Shown: positions 1-9,379, counted from the first letter of the stretch. The stretch is 64,000 nucleotides of DNA from Bifidobacterium psychraerophilum (GCF_000741705.1 NZ_JGZI01000009.1:124001-188000); one strand, 5' to 3'. Translations and numbers: made by a program. Notes: a model not told the origin generated them from the letters alone.

Positions 1-2246
1 CCCTTGGGGTCGCTGAGACTTCCGGTCAGACTGCCGAAGGCATAGACGGTGTAACGCTTGACCGTCATCACCCCGTTGCTGCCGACCGCTGTGATGCGCA
101 CGGTGTTGGAGACTTCCGGGAGTGTGATCGCAGTGCTGAATTTCCCTTCTCCAAGGGTTACGGGCACATCCTCGCCGTTGTTCACCGAAATGCGCACGCT
201 GGCGGCATCGCTCTCACCGGATACGGGAAGTTTGCGTTGCTCCGCCGTCTCCCCGTCGGTGACGCCGGTGACGGAGAGCTCCGGTGCCTGCCCCTGGGGT
301 TCATCATCGGCGGTGGCGTCCCAGTTGTCCCAGAGCGCGGCGTCGAAGTTCAGGCGTCCGAGTTCCTGGGAGGCCCAATTGTCTCCGGATTTGGTGATCG
401 AAGTGTTGCCGACCGTGTAGTTGTGGAGCAGCAGACCGCTGTTCTCCGTGGTCTGGTTTCCGATGGTGACGGATTTGCCGGTGCTGTCGGTGAAGGCCTT
501 GAAGAAGTTCTGTTGAGCGTCGACGCTGAGCTTGTTCCAGGCATCCACATGCAGCCCATCGATGCGGATGTTCTTCGTGTTCTGCATCGAATATATTCGT
601 GCCACGCAGTTGACCATGCCTTCAACATTGGTATTGGTGAAGGTCATGTTCTGGAAGGTTTTCGAGGTGTCGGCCAGATTCGTCGCCCCCATGTCCAGAT
701 ATGAGGAGGAGGAGTTGAAGACGCAGGTGTTGTACTTCTGATCGTTCCAATACATGCGGTTGTGGATGATGTCGGTGTCTGCGACGGATACCTTGTCGAC
801 ATCGCGGGAAGCCCATCCCCATTGGAATACCGGTCCGTTCTCGTTCTTCCAGATCACGTTGTTATTCACCGTGACGTTGGAATGGTAGAGCTTGATCACA
901 TCATCATTGGAATGGAAGAAGGAGTTGCTCAGTGTGCTGCCCTTGTACATCTCCAGGCCGTCGGTCTGCCAGTACCAGCCACCGATCTGCTGGTAGTTGT
1001 TGACCGTCATGGCGAAGGGGCCATCCTCGTCACCGTACATGACGAAGGTGTGATAGGGAGGGTTGGCCACGGTGACGCCTTGCAGATCCAGGGTCTGAGG
1101 AGTTCCTGAGGACTCGAATTGGAGCATTTTCACACATGAGCTGTGGCAGTCGGATTTGTTCGGGTCAAGGTGCTTGTAGCCGTTTTCGGTATCCGCCTCA
1201 TACACGTACTGTTCCCCGGAGAGGACACCATACCCGGTGACCTTGAAACTCGCGGTATCCGAGAGGAATTCGAATGCACCCTTGACGTAGGCCCCGGGAG
1301 CGAGATAGACCCACTTGATGTTCGCCGGCAGTTGAGCACGGTATTGTGAGCCCATCCAATAGGTTCCCGGACCGAAATAGAGTGTGTCGATGTTTTCGTC
1401 GATGCTATCGAGGTCGTTGACCGCGCCGGTGCTGATTTGCTTGACGTTCGAAGCGTCCTTGTCCGGAATATGCTCGCTGGCCTTGCTGCCGGTGAGCATC
1501 GGCTGTGCGAATACGAGCATCGCGTTGCGTGGTTCGGTGCTGACCGCCATGCCGCTGGACGGGTCGGTGGTCAGGGCGCCTGAGCCTCCGGAATTATCGT
1601 TGTATGAGGTGAAGAGCTGCGGTTCGAATTCCACCGAGAAGCGGTATCCCGCATCGCTGTACGGAACGCTGATACGAACGGTGTGATCGTTGATCAGGGT
1701 CTTCTTGAAGTTGTCGCTGGTCGGGCGGATGGTCACCTGATCGGGTGACGTGATGCTCTGCCCAGTATCTAGGCTGACATCGACCTGGGCATCGGCCGAG
1801 TACTCGAATGTCGACCATGACATCGACAGATTGCTGTCCGCGGCGAATTCGGCGCCGTCCTGCTCCGTGTACCCGACTTTACCGTTGCCACTGCGCGGGA
1901 GACTGATGTAGGTGAATGATTTGTATGACGTCTGCTCATCTCCCGACTGGGAGACCGAGGTCGAGTAGTACGGTGATTCGCGGACCGTACCGTCCGCAAT
2001 GGCGCTGCTGCCGTTCTTCTCGGCATTGTCATGCCACCAGGTGCGCAGGGTGGCGGTATCCGCGGTTTGCGACGGCGACCCGCTTTGAATCGCGTTTGAA
2101 ACGGCTTTCGTATCGTTTTCCGCTGCCGATGCCGGTGCAGCCAGACCAGCCATCATGACGGCTGCGGCGCATAATGCGGTCAAGGTCACGGCCGGGCGCC
2201 GCAATGCATGGATATGACTGGAAATATTCCCAAAGTGGGCGTGCAT
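1..2246 (-). CDS. Secreted GH49 dextranase, 3' end outside the window
   Basis: The frame is open from the ATG at 2246 to the left edge (748 complete codons), so only the C-terminus is missing. A Sec signal peptide (residues about 1-43, cleavage near ASA-A) predicts secretion. The mature part starts with the GH49 TWWHD motif, then IRP, VPYSDAGYRFSVEFE and WVYLAPGAYVKGAF stretches, typical of the N-terminal beta-sandwich and the start of the beta-helix. The GH49 catalytic aspartates are recognisable as D429 (QTDG) and D448-D449 (NDDV), with the family's 19-residue spacing. A C-terminal Ig-like domain begins near residue 655. AAGGAGC lies 4 bases before the start. GH49 enzymes cut alpha-1,6 bonds of dextran inside the chain; isopullulanase is the alternative activity. 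The promoter carries a LacI-type operator shared with the neighbouring transporter. Confidence 0.9.
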   Translation of the reverse strand, partial: MHAHFGNISSHIHALRRPAVTLTALCAAAVMMAGLAAPASAAENDTKAVSNAIQSGSPSQTADTATLRTWWHDNAEKNGSSAIADGTVRESPYYSTSVSQSGDEQTSYKSFTYISLPRSGNGKVGYTEQDGAEFAADSNLSMSWSTFEYSADAQVDVSLDTGQSITSPDQVTIRPTSDNFKKTLINDHTVRISVPYSDAGYRFSVEFEPQLFTSYNDNSGGSGALTTDPSSGMAVSTEPRNAMLVFAQPMLTGSKASEHIPDKDASNVKQISTGAVNDLDSIDENIDTLYFGPGTYWMGSQYRAQLPANIKWVYLAPGAYVKGAFEFLSDTASFKVTGYGVLSGEQYVYEADTENGYKHLDPNKSDCHSSCVKMLQFESSGTPQTLDLQGVTVANPPYHTFVMYGDEDGPFAMTVNNYQQIGGWYWQTDGLEMYKGSTLSNSFFHSNDDVIKLYHSNVTVNNNVIWKNENGPVFQWGWASRDVDKVSVADTDIIHNRMYWNDQKYNTCVFNSSSSYLDMGATNLADTSKTFQNMTFTNTNVEGMVNCVARIYSMQNTKNIRIDGLHVDAWNKLSVDAQQNFFKAFTDSTGKSVTIGNQTTENSGLLLHNYTVGNTSITKSGDNWASQELGRLNFDAALWDNWDATADDEPQGQAPELSVTGVTDGETAEQRKLPVSGESDAASVRISVNNGEDVPVTLGEGKFSTAITLPEVSNTVRITAVGSNGVMTVKRYTVYAFGSLTGSLSDPK

Positions 2247-2327
2247 TAAAGCTCCTTGTTTTCTCTTCTATTTCATCCCCATTGATTACTGTATCCGTAT
2301 CGCTGCATCGCGAGTCGAATAGCATTA

Positions 2328-2355
2328 AGTGTAATGAATAGAAAACTTTGCGCAA
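2328..2355 (-). promoter_or_regulatory. Promoter of the GH49 dextranase
   Basis: Read on the minus strand, a -35 TTGCGC (2350-2355) and a -10 TACACT (2328-2333) are 16 bases apart. This predicts a start of transcription near 2321 and a leader of about 75 bases. The -35 lies inside the palindromic operator at 2342-2360. The transporter promoter at 3643-3671 has the same TTGCG and TACACT elements. Confidence 0.6.
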
Positions 2356-2360
2356 GTTTT
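2342..2360. promoter_or_regulatory. LacI-type operator (dextranase side)
   Basis: The 19-base element has 7-base inverted arms AAAACTT and AAGTTTT around a 5-base centre, the usual form of a LacI-family site. It covers the -35 of the dextranase promoter, where a bound repressor would block RNA polymerase. Read on the other strand it matches the site at 3638-3656 at 16 of 19 positions. The adjacent lacI gene is the likely source of the regulator. Confidence 0.65.
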
Positions 2361-2539
2361 CCTAGTGTTATTCAATACCATTTATGGCAGGATGCAGAAT
2401 TTCCGGTGGTATGGAAGAGTCGCACCTTGCTGAAGCACCCGATCCGTGGTCGCCCAAACATGGCGATCCTCGATGAATACCTGGCATATGATGCTGGTGC
2501 CCGGTACGTCGTGACGGTTTGAATATATGCCGGCTCAGG

Positions 2540-3553
2540 TCAGAGTTTGCTGCAACGGCCGGTTGATTCGCGAACGATGAGTTCAGGTTCAAAAAGTAAC
2601 ACATCTCGGTGTGTTGCCAGAGTGCGGCTCTCCATCATGGCCATCAATCCGTTTATCGTCGACTGGCATATTTTGTCGACCGGCTGGCGAACGGTGGTCA
2701 ATGATGGTGACATATAGCGCATGGCTGGCGAATCGTCATATCCGGTAACGGAAACATCCTTGGGAATGCTCAGCCCAAGGGATGCCGCCGCCTTGATCGC
2801 TCCAAGAGCAAGCTGATCGCTCGCGCAGGCAATCGCCGAAGCTCCTCGTTCGAACAGCGCTCGCGCCGCCATTTGCCCGGATTCCACACCGTAGGTGGTC
2901 CAGGCGGTCAGGTCGTCCGCGTGCTTGATGTGTTCCTCTTTGAAGAATGCCAGTGCCGCCTCATGCTTAAGGATCGAAGGGTAGTGATTCCTGTCCCCGA
3001 GCAGTAGTCCTATGTGTCTGTGGCCCAAGTCTCTCAAGTGGCGCAGCGCCATCGTCATCGCGGTCTGGTCATCGGTCCCGGCGTAGAGGCCATCCATGTC
3101 CCGTGGCGCTCCGTTGAGGAAAGCTGTGGGGATATTGCGTTCGCTCAGCGAACGATAGATCGTCAGACCGGTGTCCTTGGTGTCGTACTTTCCTCCTAGG
3201 AATATGGCCGCAGCCAATTGCTGGCTCTGCAGCATTGTGAGATACCCGTCCTCGGATGTGCCGGACTGGGTGTATGCACATACGATCACCAGGAAGCCTC
3301 TCTGGGCGAGAAGGGTGATCAGCGATGTCACGTATTCAGGAAAGATCGGGTTGGACAGGTCGGGAGTGATGATGGCAACAAGTCGTGTGCCATTGCGCTG
3401 TAACCTGTCGAGTGGCATGCCCAAGGATGTTATCGCGTCTTTGACGGTGTCGCGCAAATCATCGGAAACACCTGGTTTGGCATTGATGACGCGAGAGACC
3501 GTCGCCTGGCTCACGCCTGCTTTTGCCGCTATGTCTGCGAGTGTTGTTGCCAC
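2540..3553 (-). CDS. LacI-family transcriptional regulator
   Basis: This 337-residue protein has a LacI helix-turn-helix at residues 4-50 (LADIAAKAGVSQATVSRVIN), the hinge region, and a periplasmic-binding-protein-like sugar-sensing core. The start is a GTG with GGAG about 10 bases upstream. It lies between the dextranase gene (same strand) and the transporter operon (divergent), both of which carry matching LacI-type sites. The likely role is repression of dextran and isomalto-oligosaccharide use until the sugar inducer appears. The length is normal and the inducer cannot be read from the sequence. Confidence 0.93.
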   Translation of the reverse strand: MATTLADIAAKAGVSQATVSRVINAKPGVSDDLRDTVKDAITSLGMPLDRLQRNGTRLVAIITPDLSNPIFPEYVTSLITLLAQRGFLVIVCAYTQSGTSEDGYLTMLQSQQLAAAIFLGGKYDTKDTGLTIYRSLSERNIPTAFLNGAPRDMDGLYAGTDDQTAMTMALRHLRDLGHRHIGLLLGDRNHYPSILKHEAALAFFKEEHIKHADDLTAWTTYGVESGQMAARALFERGASAIACASDQLALGAIKAAASLGLSIPKDVSVTGYDDSPAMRYMSPSLTTVRQPVDKICQSTINGLMAMMESRTLATHRDVLLFEPELIVRESTGRCSKL

Positions 3554-3637
3554 GATCTGATGCTCCGTTCACGATGACGTATCTCCTCTATTGTGCCCCC
3601 AGCAGGGTATAAAGCCAGATGAAATGAAAGAAATTGG

Positions 3638-3656
3638 AAAACTTGCGAAAATGTTT
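3638..3656. promoter_or_regulatory. LacI-type operator (transporter side)
   Basis: The sequence AAAACTTGCGAAAATGTTT matches the reverse complement of the operator at 2342-2360 at 16 of 19 positions, including the first ten. The right half is less symmetric than at the dextranase site. It overlaps the -35 of the binding-protein promoter, which fits repression by the divergent LacI gene. Confidence 0.6.
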
Positions 3657-3671
3657 CTTCTGATTTACACT
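3643..3671 (+). promoter_or_regulatory. Promoter of the alpha-glucan transport operon
   Basis: A -35 TTGCGA (3643-3648), a 17-base spacer and a -10 TACACT (3666-3671) precede the binding-protein gene, giving a leader of about 78 bases. The same -35 core and -10 occur at the dextranase promoter, each overlapped by the shared operator. Confidence 0.6.
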
Positions 3672-3755
3672 TTTGTTTGCCTGAGGAGCTGAGGGCTCGA
3701 TAAGGCGGCAACTAAGGCGTTGCACACAGATCGAAGATCAAGGAGGAGACTTCGC

Positions 3756-5390
3756 ATGGTGAAGAAGAGCGCGGTTTGGAAGGTCGGTGCCATGGCTTGC
3801 GTCACGGTTCTGGCATTGTCCGCATGCGGTGGTGGCAATGATTCCGCAACCACTGAAGATGGCAAACCCATTGTTACTGTTCAGGTCGTCAAGGATGCGC
3901 GAGCAGAGAAAATGGCGAAGATGGGCTGGACGAAGGATCTTGAGACTGCTTGCGATTGCTCGATCAAATGGCAGGAAGTCGCCAGTTCATCCTGGGATCA
4001 GCAGAAGCAGGCATCGCTGGCGGCGGGAGAGGTCGCTGATGTGACAATCAGTGGTTTCGGCTCAGGTGATATGGGTGAGTATGGCAGCCTGTTCCTCGAT
4101 CTCAAACCGGAACTCAAGAGCATGCCGAACCTCTCCAAGGTGTTCAAGACCGAACCGTATTCCCAGGTCATATCCACGACCACCGATGGAAAGATACTCG
4201 GTGCGCCGACCGTGGCACGTCAAGTGACCGCACGTACCAGCAACCACATGTTCATCAACAAGCAGTGGCTCGACAAGCTCGGACTCAAGGTCCCAACCAC
4301 GTGGTCTGAGCTTGAGACGGTTCTGAAAGCCTTCAAAACCCAGGACCCGAACGGCAATGGCAAGGCGGACGAAGTCCCCATGGACTTCAACTCGCCGGGA
4401 ACGGGAGGGTTCGGTCTGTTCCAGCCCAACGTCCTGCTGGCCAGCGCAGGCATTACAGTGCCCAATGGCGCACTGGGTATGTATGTCAAGGACGGCAAGG
4501 TAAAGAATTACCTCACCGATCCAAGCTACAAAGAGTTGATCACCTATTTGCACAAGCTTTGGTCTGATGGCGTCATCTCGTCTGAGGCTTTCACTCACGA
4601 CTGGTCCAAGTACACCGGTACCGCTAAGGGCAGCGGCAATACCGCAACTGTTGGTTTCACCTGGATGTGGACGCCCTCCGATATCTTCGGCCCGCAGCTG
4701 GCCAGCCAGTATGTCACCATTCCGTCGTTGAAGATGGATGCCAATCAGACCGAGACGCCTGTCTGGGCTTACAACGGTGATGATCTTGCCTACCAGGCCG
4801 ATCGAGCCGTCATCTCTGCCAAGGTCAAGAACAAGGAGGCCGCGCTCAAGTTGGTCGATGCCTTCTACAGCCCCGACATCTCCGTTCAGGCCCGTTACGG
4901 TTCATTCGGCACTGCGGTAAAGCGTAATGCTGAAAACAATTACAAGATTCTCGATGCCCCTGCTGATCATGACAGTGCTTCCGATTGGCAGTTCTACCAG
5001 TCTCTTGCCGACGGGGCCCCGGGTTGGATCAGCGATGACATGAAGCTCGATCTGCCATCCGCGCACACTGAGGTCAAAGGCGTGGACGCGGTGTATGACA
5101 ACGACTACAAGAATGTCGACTTCAACAAGGATGTGCTCTATGCCAATATGCCGATGACACCTGAGCAGACAACCACGTTGAATGCCAACAATACCGGCAT
5201 CACCCAAGGGGCGATGAGCAAATTCGCCCAGTGGGTCACCAAGGGCGGTGTGGACAGCGAATGGGATTCCTACGTAGCGAATCTGAAGAAGAACAAGCTT
5301 GAAGAGAACATCAAGCTTGAACAACAGATCTACGATGCGTTCCAGAAGAACATGGACACCATAGGCGTCAATCTCAATAGCACGAACTAG
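3756..5390 (+). CDS. Sugar ABC transporter binding lipoprotein (LplA/YtcQ-like)
   Basis: The protein has 544 residues counted from the ATG at 3756. That start follows an AGGAGG ribosome site directly and begins a lipoprotein signal peptide with lipobox LSAC, so the protein should be lipid-anchored on the outer face of the membrane. Family-1 solute-binding features follow, such as an EVPMDFNSPG stretch. Its size is typical of the large binding proteins that pair with LplB/LplC permeases and accept oligosaccharides. Neighbouring GH49, GH13 and GH31 enzymes point to isomalto-oligosaccharides or dextran fragments as cargo. A 20-bp hairpin follows the gene, which would favour high levels of the binding protein over the rest of the operon. 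Confidence 0.88.
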   Translation: MVKKSAVWKVGAMACVTVLALSACGGGNDSATTEDGKPIVTVQVVKDARAEKMAKMGWTKDLETACDCSIKWQEVASSSWDQQKQASLAAGEVADVTISGFGSGDMGEYGSLFLDLKPELKSMPNLSKVFKTEPYSQVISTTTDGKILGAPTVARQVTARTSNHMFINKQWLDKLGLKVPTTWSELETVLKAFKTQDPNGNGKADEVPMDFNSPGTGGFGLFQPNVLLASAGITVPNGALGMYVKDGKVKNYLTDPSYKELITYLHKLWSDGVISSEAFTHDWSKYTGTAKGSGNTATVGFTWMWTPSDIFGPQLASQYVTIPSLKMDANQTETPVWAYNGDDLAYQADRAVISAKVKNKEAALKLVDAFYSPDISVQARYGSFGTAVKRNAENNYKILDAPADHDSASDWQFYQSLADGAPGWISDDMKLDLPSAHTEVKGVDAVYDNDYKNVDFNKDVLYANMPMTPEQTTTLNANNTGITQGAMSKFAQWVTKGGVDSEWDSYVANLKKNKLEENIKLEQQIYDAFQKNMDTIGVNLNSTN

Positions 5391-5402
5391 TTTTCGTCGC
5401 TT

Positions 5403-5449
5403 CACATCATCAGGCGAGGCGGTAAACAACCGCCTCGCCTGATGATGTG
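5403..5449 (+). terminator. Perfect 20-bp hairpin after the binding-protein gene
   Basis: Inverted arms 5403-5422 and 5430-5449 match over all 20 bases and enclose the loop TAAACAA. No T-run follows. It is therefore more likely a processing or mRNA-stabilising element, or a partial terminator, that sets the binding protein apart from the downstream genes. Confidence 0.7.
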
Positions 5450-5539
5450 CAAATCCCCTGCGCAATCCCGATGCATGCAAGACGGCGATGTCCGGTCCGC
5501 ATGTCTGGTTCGCATCAAAGAAAGTGAAGAAGAGCAGTC

Positions 5540-7360
5540 ATGACCACCAAGCAACGTCATCTCATCCCCGACGCAATTCACACCAATGGAGCGACCCCGA
5601 ATCCGTGGTGGGCCAATGCCGTTGTGTACCAGATATATCCGCGTTCATTCCAGGACAGCAATAACGACGGATTCGGCGATCTGAAGGGTATCGCATCGCG
5701 TCTGGGATATCTGGCGGACCTGGGCATTGATGCCATTTGGTTGAGTCCCGTATACCGCTCACCTCAGGATGATAACGGATATGACATCTCTGATTACCGC
5801 GACATCGATCCGATGTTCGGCACTCTTGATGATATGGATGCCCTGCTCGCTGAGGCGCATTCCTATGGCATCAAGATCGTGATGGATCTGGTGGTCAACC
5901 ACACCTCTGATGAGCATGCCTGGTTCCAGTCCTCGAGGAATCCTGACAGCGATCATGCCGACTGGTACTGGTGGCGCCCTGCGCGCACAGGATGCGTTCC
6001 AGGCACTCCGGGTGCGGAACCAAACCAATGGGGCGGATCGTTCGGGGGGTCGGCATGGCAATATGACGACAGGCGCGGTGAATACTACCTACATACCTTT
6101 TCGAAAAAACAGCCGGATCTCAACTGGGAAAACCCGGAAGTGCGCAAAGCCGTGTACGAGATGATGAACTGGTGGCTCGATCGTGGTGTCGATGGATTCC
6201 GTATGGATGTCATCACGCTGATTTCCAAACAAATCGATGCGAATGGAAGACTGCCCGGGGAAGAGCACGGCTTGATAGCTGACGAGCCTGCAGGCGAGGA
6301 AGGATATTCCAGCCCGTGGCCTTTCAGCATGGATGGTCCTCGTCTTGACGAATTCCTGCAGGAGATGAGACACGAAGTCTTCGAAGGCAGACAAGGCTAT
6401 CTGACCGTCGGGGAAGGGCAGGGTATTTCGCCGAAACGCAATGAGCACATCACGAATCCCGCCAATGGGGAACTCGATATGCTGTTCCTCTTTGACCATG
6501 TTGGAGTGGATCAGAACGGCGCCAAATGGAATATGGAAAACTTGCAGCTTCCAAAGCTCAAAAGAGCGATGATCGAGCAGCAGCAGGCAGTCGCGACAAG
6601 CGGCTGGGCAAGTCTCTATTTCAACAACCATGATCAGCCTCGTGCGCTGTCTCGATGGGGGGACACCTCCACTCCCGAACTGCGTGTGAAATCCGCGAAA
6701 GCACTTGCCCTGCTCCTTCATATGCACAAGGGAACGCCGTACATCTACCAGGGCGAAGAAATCGGGATGACCAACGCGGGATTCACGAAGTTGAAGCAGT
6801 ACCGCGATCTTGAATCGATCAACGCCTATCATCAACGTGTTGATTCCGCACATGTGCAGAGCAGTGAATCGATGATGCGCTCGCTTGCAGCGGTGAGCAG
6901 GGACAACTCTCGCACTCCGATGCAATGGGACAGCACAACCTACGCAGGTTTCATGTCCGCGGATGCGGAATCGACGCCTTGGTTGCAGGTGAACGCCAAT
7001 AAGAATGAGATCAACGCCGCGGCACAGACGCATGATCCCGCTTCGGTCTTCGATTTCTACCGCAGACTCATCGAGTTGCGACATACCGATGATGTTGTCG
7101 CTGCCGGCGATTTCAGGGCGGTCGACGTATCGGATCCTCATGTCTTCGCGTTTTTGCGCAGTGTGGGAGAACGCCGCCTTCTGGTGGTTGGCAATGTGTC
7201 TTCCAGTGTTGCCCCTATTGGTGATGAAACCCATGATTTGCTCAAAGGGTTCACGGCTGCCTCGCAGGTGCTGATAGCCAATGAGGATATCGAATCAATC
7301 GCACAACACGTTCAGGCGAACGAGCTGGCCCCATGGTCGGCTTTCGTTTGCGAAATTTAG
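5540..7360 (+). CDS. GH13 oligo-1,6-glucosidase type alpha-glucosidase
   Basis: This 606-residue GH13 enzyme has no signal peptide, so it should act in the cytoplasm. The family regions are intact: DLVVNH, GFRMDVI (nucleophile D223), VGEGQG (acid/base E292) and FNNHDQ (D365). Val224 directly after the nucleophile is the residue that marks alpha-1,6-preferring members (oligo-1,6-glucosidase, dextran glucosidase); alpha-1,4 enzymes usually have Ala or Thr there. It would release glucose from the non-reducing end of imported isomalto-oligosaccharides. It sits between the binding protein and the permeases. Exact specificity (isomaltose, panose or longer chains) is inference. Confidence 0.92.
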   Translation: MTTKQRHLIPDAIHTNGATPNPWWANAVVYQIYPRSFQDSNNDGFGDLKGIASRLGYLADLGIDAIWLSPVYRSPQDDNGYDISDYRDIDPMFGTLDDMDALLAEAHSYGIKIVMDLVVNHTSDEHAWFQSSRNPDSDHADWYWWRPARTGCVPGTPGAEPNQWGGSFGGSAWQYDDRRGEYYLHTFSKKQPDLNWENPEVRKAVYEMMNWWLDRGVDGFRMDVITLISKQIDANGRLPGEEHGLIADEPAGEEGYSSPWPFSMDGPRLDEFLQEMRHEVFEGRQGYLTVGEGQGISPKRNEHITNPANGELDMLFLFDHVGVDQNGAKWNMENLQLPKLKRAMIEQQQAVATSGWASLYFNNHDQPRALSRWGDTSTPELRVKSAKALALLLHMHKGTPYIYQGEEIGMTNAGFTKLKQYRDLESINAYHQRVDSAHVQSSESMMRSLAAVSRDNSRTPMQWDSTTYAGFMSADAESTPWLQVNANKNEINAAAQTHDPASVFDFYRRLIELRHTDDVVAAGDFRAVDVSDPHVFAFLRSVGERRLLVVGNVSSSVAPIGDETHDLLKGFTAASQVLIANEDIESIAQHVQANELAPWSAFVCEI

Positions 7361-7373
7361 GATGGAGGAAGCT

Positions 7374-8333
7374 ATGAGTGGAGAGAACGACGGAAATTCC
7401 GCTGTGATCGACAACATCGAGGCGCGCAGGCACGCGCCCTTATTCAAACGTCTTGCGACGCATTTTCATCAGTATTGGCAACTGTGGGTGTTGGCGCTTC
7501 CCTCAATCCTATTCGTGGTGATATTCGCCTATGTCCCGATGTATGGGGTTCAACTTGCATTTCGCAAGTACGACATCACCAAAGGCATGACAGGCGGTGA
7601 TTGGGTTGGGTTCCAGTATTTCCGTCAGTTCTTCAACGATCCGATGTTCGTCGAGATCATCACGAACACCTTCCGTATCAGCCTGTGGACCCTGGTCATG
7701 GGATTCATAGCGCCCATCATTCTGGCTCTGCTCATCAATCAGATAGGCAGCTCCAAAGTCAAGGGTTTTGTACAGACGATCACCTACATGCCGCATTTCA
7801 TCTCCACGGTCGTCATGGTGTCCATGCTGCAGATCTTCCTTTCTCCCGGTACCGGACTCCTTGGTCGTTTCTTCGGTCGTGAAAGCCTGATGGGGGATCC
7901 CAACTCCTTTACTTCGATCTATTGGATCTCAGAAATCTGGCAGCATATGGGATGGAACTGCATCATTTATCTCGCAGCTCTGTCCTCAGTGGATCTGGCC
8001 TTGTACGAAGCGGCGAAGATAGATGGAGCCGGACGTCTGCAATTGATTCGTTATGTTGATTTCCCGACTATCCTGCCCACGGTCGGTGTGATGCTCATCC
8101 TCAACATGGGATCAGTGCTCGGCGTCGGATTCGAGAAGGTGTGGCTGATGCAGAATACCTTGAATATCACCGCTTCGGAAGTCATATCGACCTATACCTA
8201 CAGGATCGGAATTCTGGATAACCAGTTCTCGTATTCCACGGCCATAGGACTATTCAATTCGGTGGTGAACTTCGTGTTCCTTGTTATCGCGAACACGATA
8301 GCCAAGCGTGCCAGCAATACGAGCATCTTCTAG
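7374..8333 (+). CDS. Sugar ABC transporter permease, LplB type
   Basis: A 319-residue integral membrane protein with about six membrane segments. The ATP-binding-subunit contact loop reads YEAAKIDGAGRLQLIRYVDFP, the classic EAA motif of sugar importers. The ATG at 7374 is chosen because GGAGGAAGCT precedes it and it lies 13 bases after the upstream stop; the earlier in-frame start would overlap the glucosidase. It forms the membrane channel with the next gene. No ATPase gene is in the cluster, so a shared MsmK-type ATPase elsewhere in the genome probably drives it. Confidence 0.92.
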   Translation: MSGENDGNSAVIDNIEARRHAPLFKRLATHFHQYWQLWVLALPSILFVVIFAYVPMYGVQLAFRKYDITKGMTGGDWVGFQYFRQFFNDPMFVEIITNTFRISLWTLVMGFIAPIILALLINQIGSSKVKGFVQTITYMPHFISTVVMVSMLQIFLSPGTGLLGRFFGRESLMGDPNSFTSIYWISEIWQHMGWNCIIYLAALSSVDLALYEAAKIDGAGRLQLIRYVDFPTILPTVGVMLILNMGSVLGVGFEKVWLMQNTLNITASEVISTYTYRIGILDNQFSYSTAIGLFNSVVNFVFLVIANTIAKRASNTSIF

Positions 8334-8345
8334 GGAGCGGGAATT

Positions 8346-9317
8346 ATGTCATTTTTACAGCGTGGAGCTTCAACGATACCGACGGTCATACCGCCGAAGA
8401 AGAAAATACGTAGAAACAATTCGCTTCAACATCCTGCGCATCAGCAGAAGACGTTGGGCGACCGGGTGATTGATGGTGTAATCGCCGTGATCGTTGCGTT
8501 GATCGTGATCGCGATCCTTTACCCGCTTTGGTTCATCATCATCGCATCCCTCTCCGATCCGACGGCTGTGGCGACAGGTCAGGTGAATCTCCTGCCCAAA
8601 GGTTTCAGTATCTCCGGGTACTCGAAGATCCTGACAGATGAGCGCATATGGATCGGTTATAGGAACACCATTGTCTATACGGTTCTCGGTACGGCGGTCA
8701 ACCTGATTGTGACGATCCCCTCGGCCTTCGCCATGTCACGCAGGGAATTCAAGCCAAGACGCGTCATCATGTTCCTCTTCGCATTCACCATGTTCTTCAG
8801 CGGTGGCCTGATTCCAAGCTATCTGCTGATGAAGCAACTCGGGCTGCTCAACAGCATGTGGGTCTTTATCCTCCCGGGGGCGTTCGGCGTCTATAACATG
8901 ATTATCGCGCGATCCTTCTTTGAAGGGTCGATACCTGAAGAACTCCGCGATTCGGCGAGAGTGGACGGTGTCTCCTATTTCGGATTCTTCTTCAAGATCG
9001 TGTTGCCGCTTTCGAGCGCGATCATTGCCGTTATCGGTTTATATTGCTTTGTGGGACACTGGAATGATTACTTCACGGGCCTGATATATATCCGTGACCA
9101 GGATCAGCAACCCTTGCAGAACGTGCTTCAGATGATCCTGCTGGCCAACCAGACCGACCAAGGCTCTGCGGGTATGACCGCGGCACAATCGCAGAATTTC
9201 GCCGACCAGATCAAGTTCGGGATCATCATCGTCTCGACCTTGCCTCTGCTGGTGATATACCCCTTCCTGCAGAAATACTTCAACAAGGGCGTCATGATTG
9301 GTGCGATTAAGGGCTGA
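8346..9317 (+). CDS. Sugar ABC transporter permease, LplC/YtcP type
   Basis: The second membrane subunit has 323 residues. A hydrophilic N-terminus of about 40 residues is followed by six predicted membrane segments, the conserved MFFSGGLIPSYLL stretch and an EAA-like loop (PEELRDSARVDGVSYFGFFFKIVLPL). It ends in the MIGAIKG tail typical of this family. It starts 12 bases after its LplB partner, so the two are co-translated. It imports the sugar delivered by the lipoprotein at 3756-5390. Confidence 0.92.
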   Translation: MSFLQRGASTIPTVIPPKKKIRRNNSLQHPAHQQKTLGDRVIDGVIAVIVALIVIAILYPLWFIIIASLSDPTAVATGQVNLLPKGFSISGYSKILTDERIWIGYRNTIVYTVLGTAVNLIVTIPSAFAMSRREFKPRRVIMFLFAFTMFFSGGLIPSYLLMKQLGLLNSMWVFILPGAFGVYNMIIARSFFEGSIPEELRDSARVDGVSYFGFFFKIVLPLSSAIIAVIGLYCFVGHWNDYFTGLIYIRDQDQQPLQNVLQMILLANQTDQGSAGMTAAQSQNFADQIKFGIIIVSTLPLLVIYPFLQKYFNKGVMIGAIKG

Positions 9318-9327
9318 TGAAATCGGG

Positions 9328-9379
9328 CATGGCCGGACGACTGTGGGTGGATAACGCCACGCGCATATGACCGGCCATG
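9328..9379 (+). terminator. Hairpin between lplC-type gene and GH31 gene
   Basis: Perfect 9-base arms (9328-9336 and 9371-9379, CATGGCCGG and its complement) enclose a 34-base loop that has its own short GTGG/CCAC pairing. No T-run follows. It may reduce or process the transcript before the GH31 gene, and is weak evidence for termination. Confidence 0.35.

Noticed and set aside
6089-7234. Long minus-strand open frame opposite the GH13 gene
   Set aside because: It lies wholly inside the glucosidase gene, has no recognisable motif and its composition is that of an antisense shadow.
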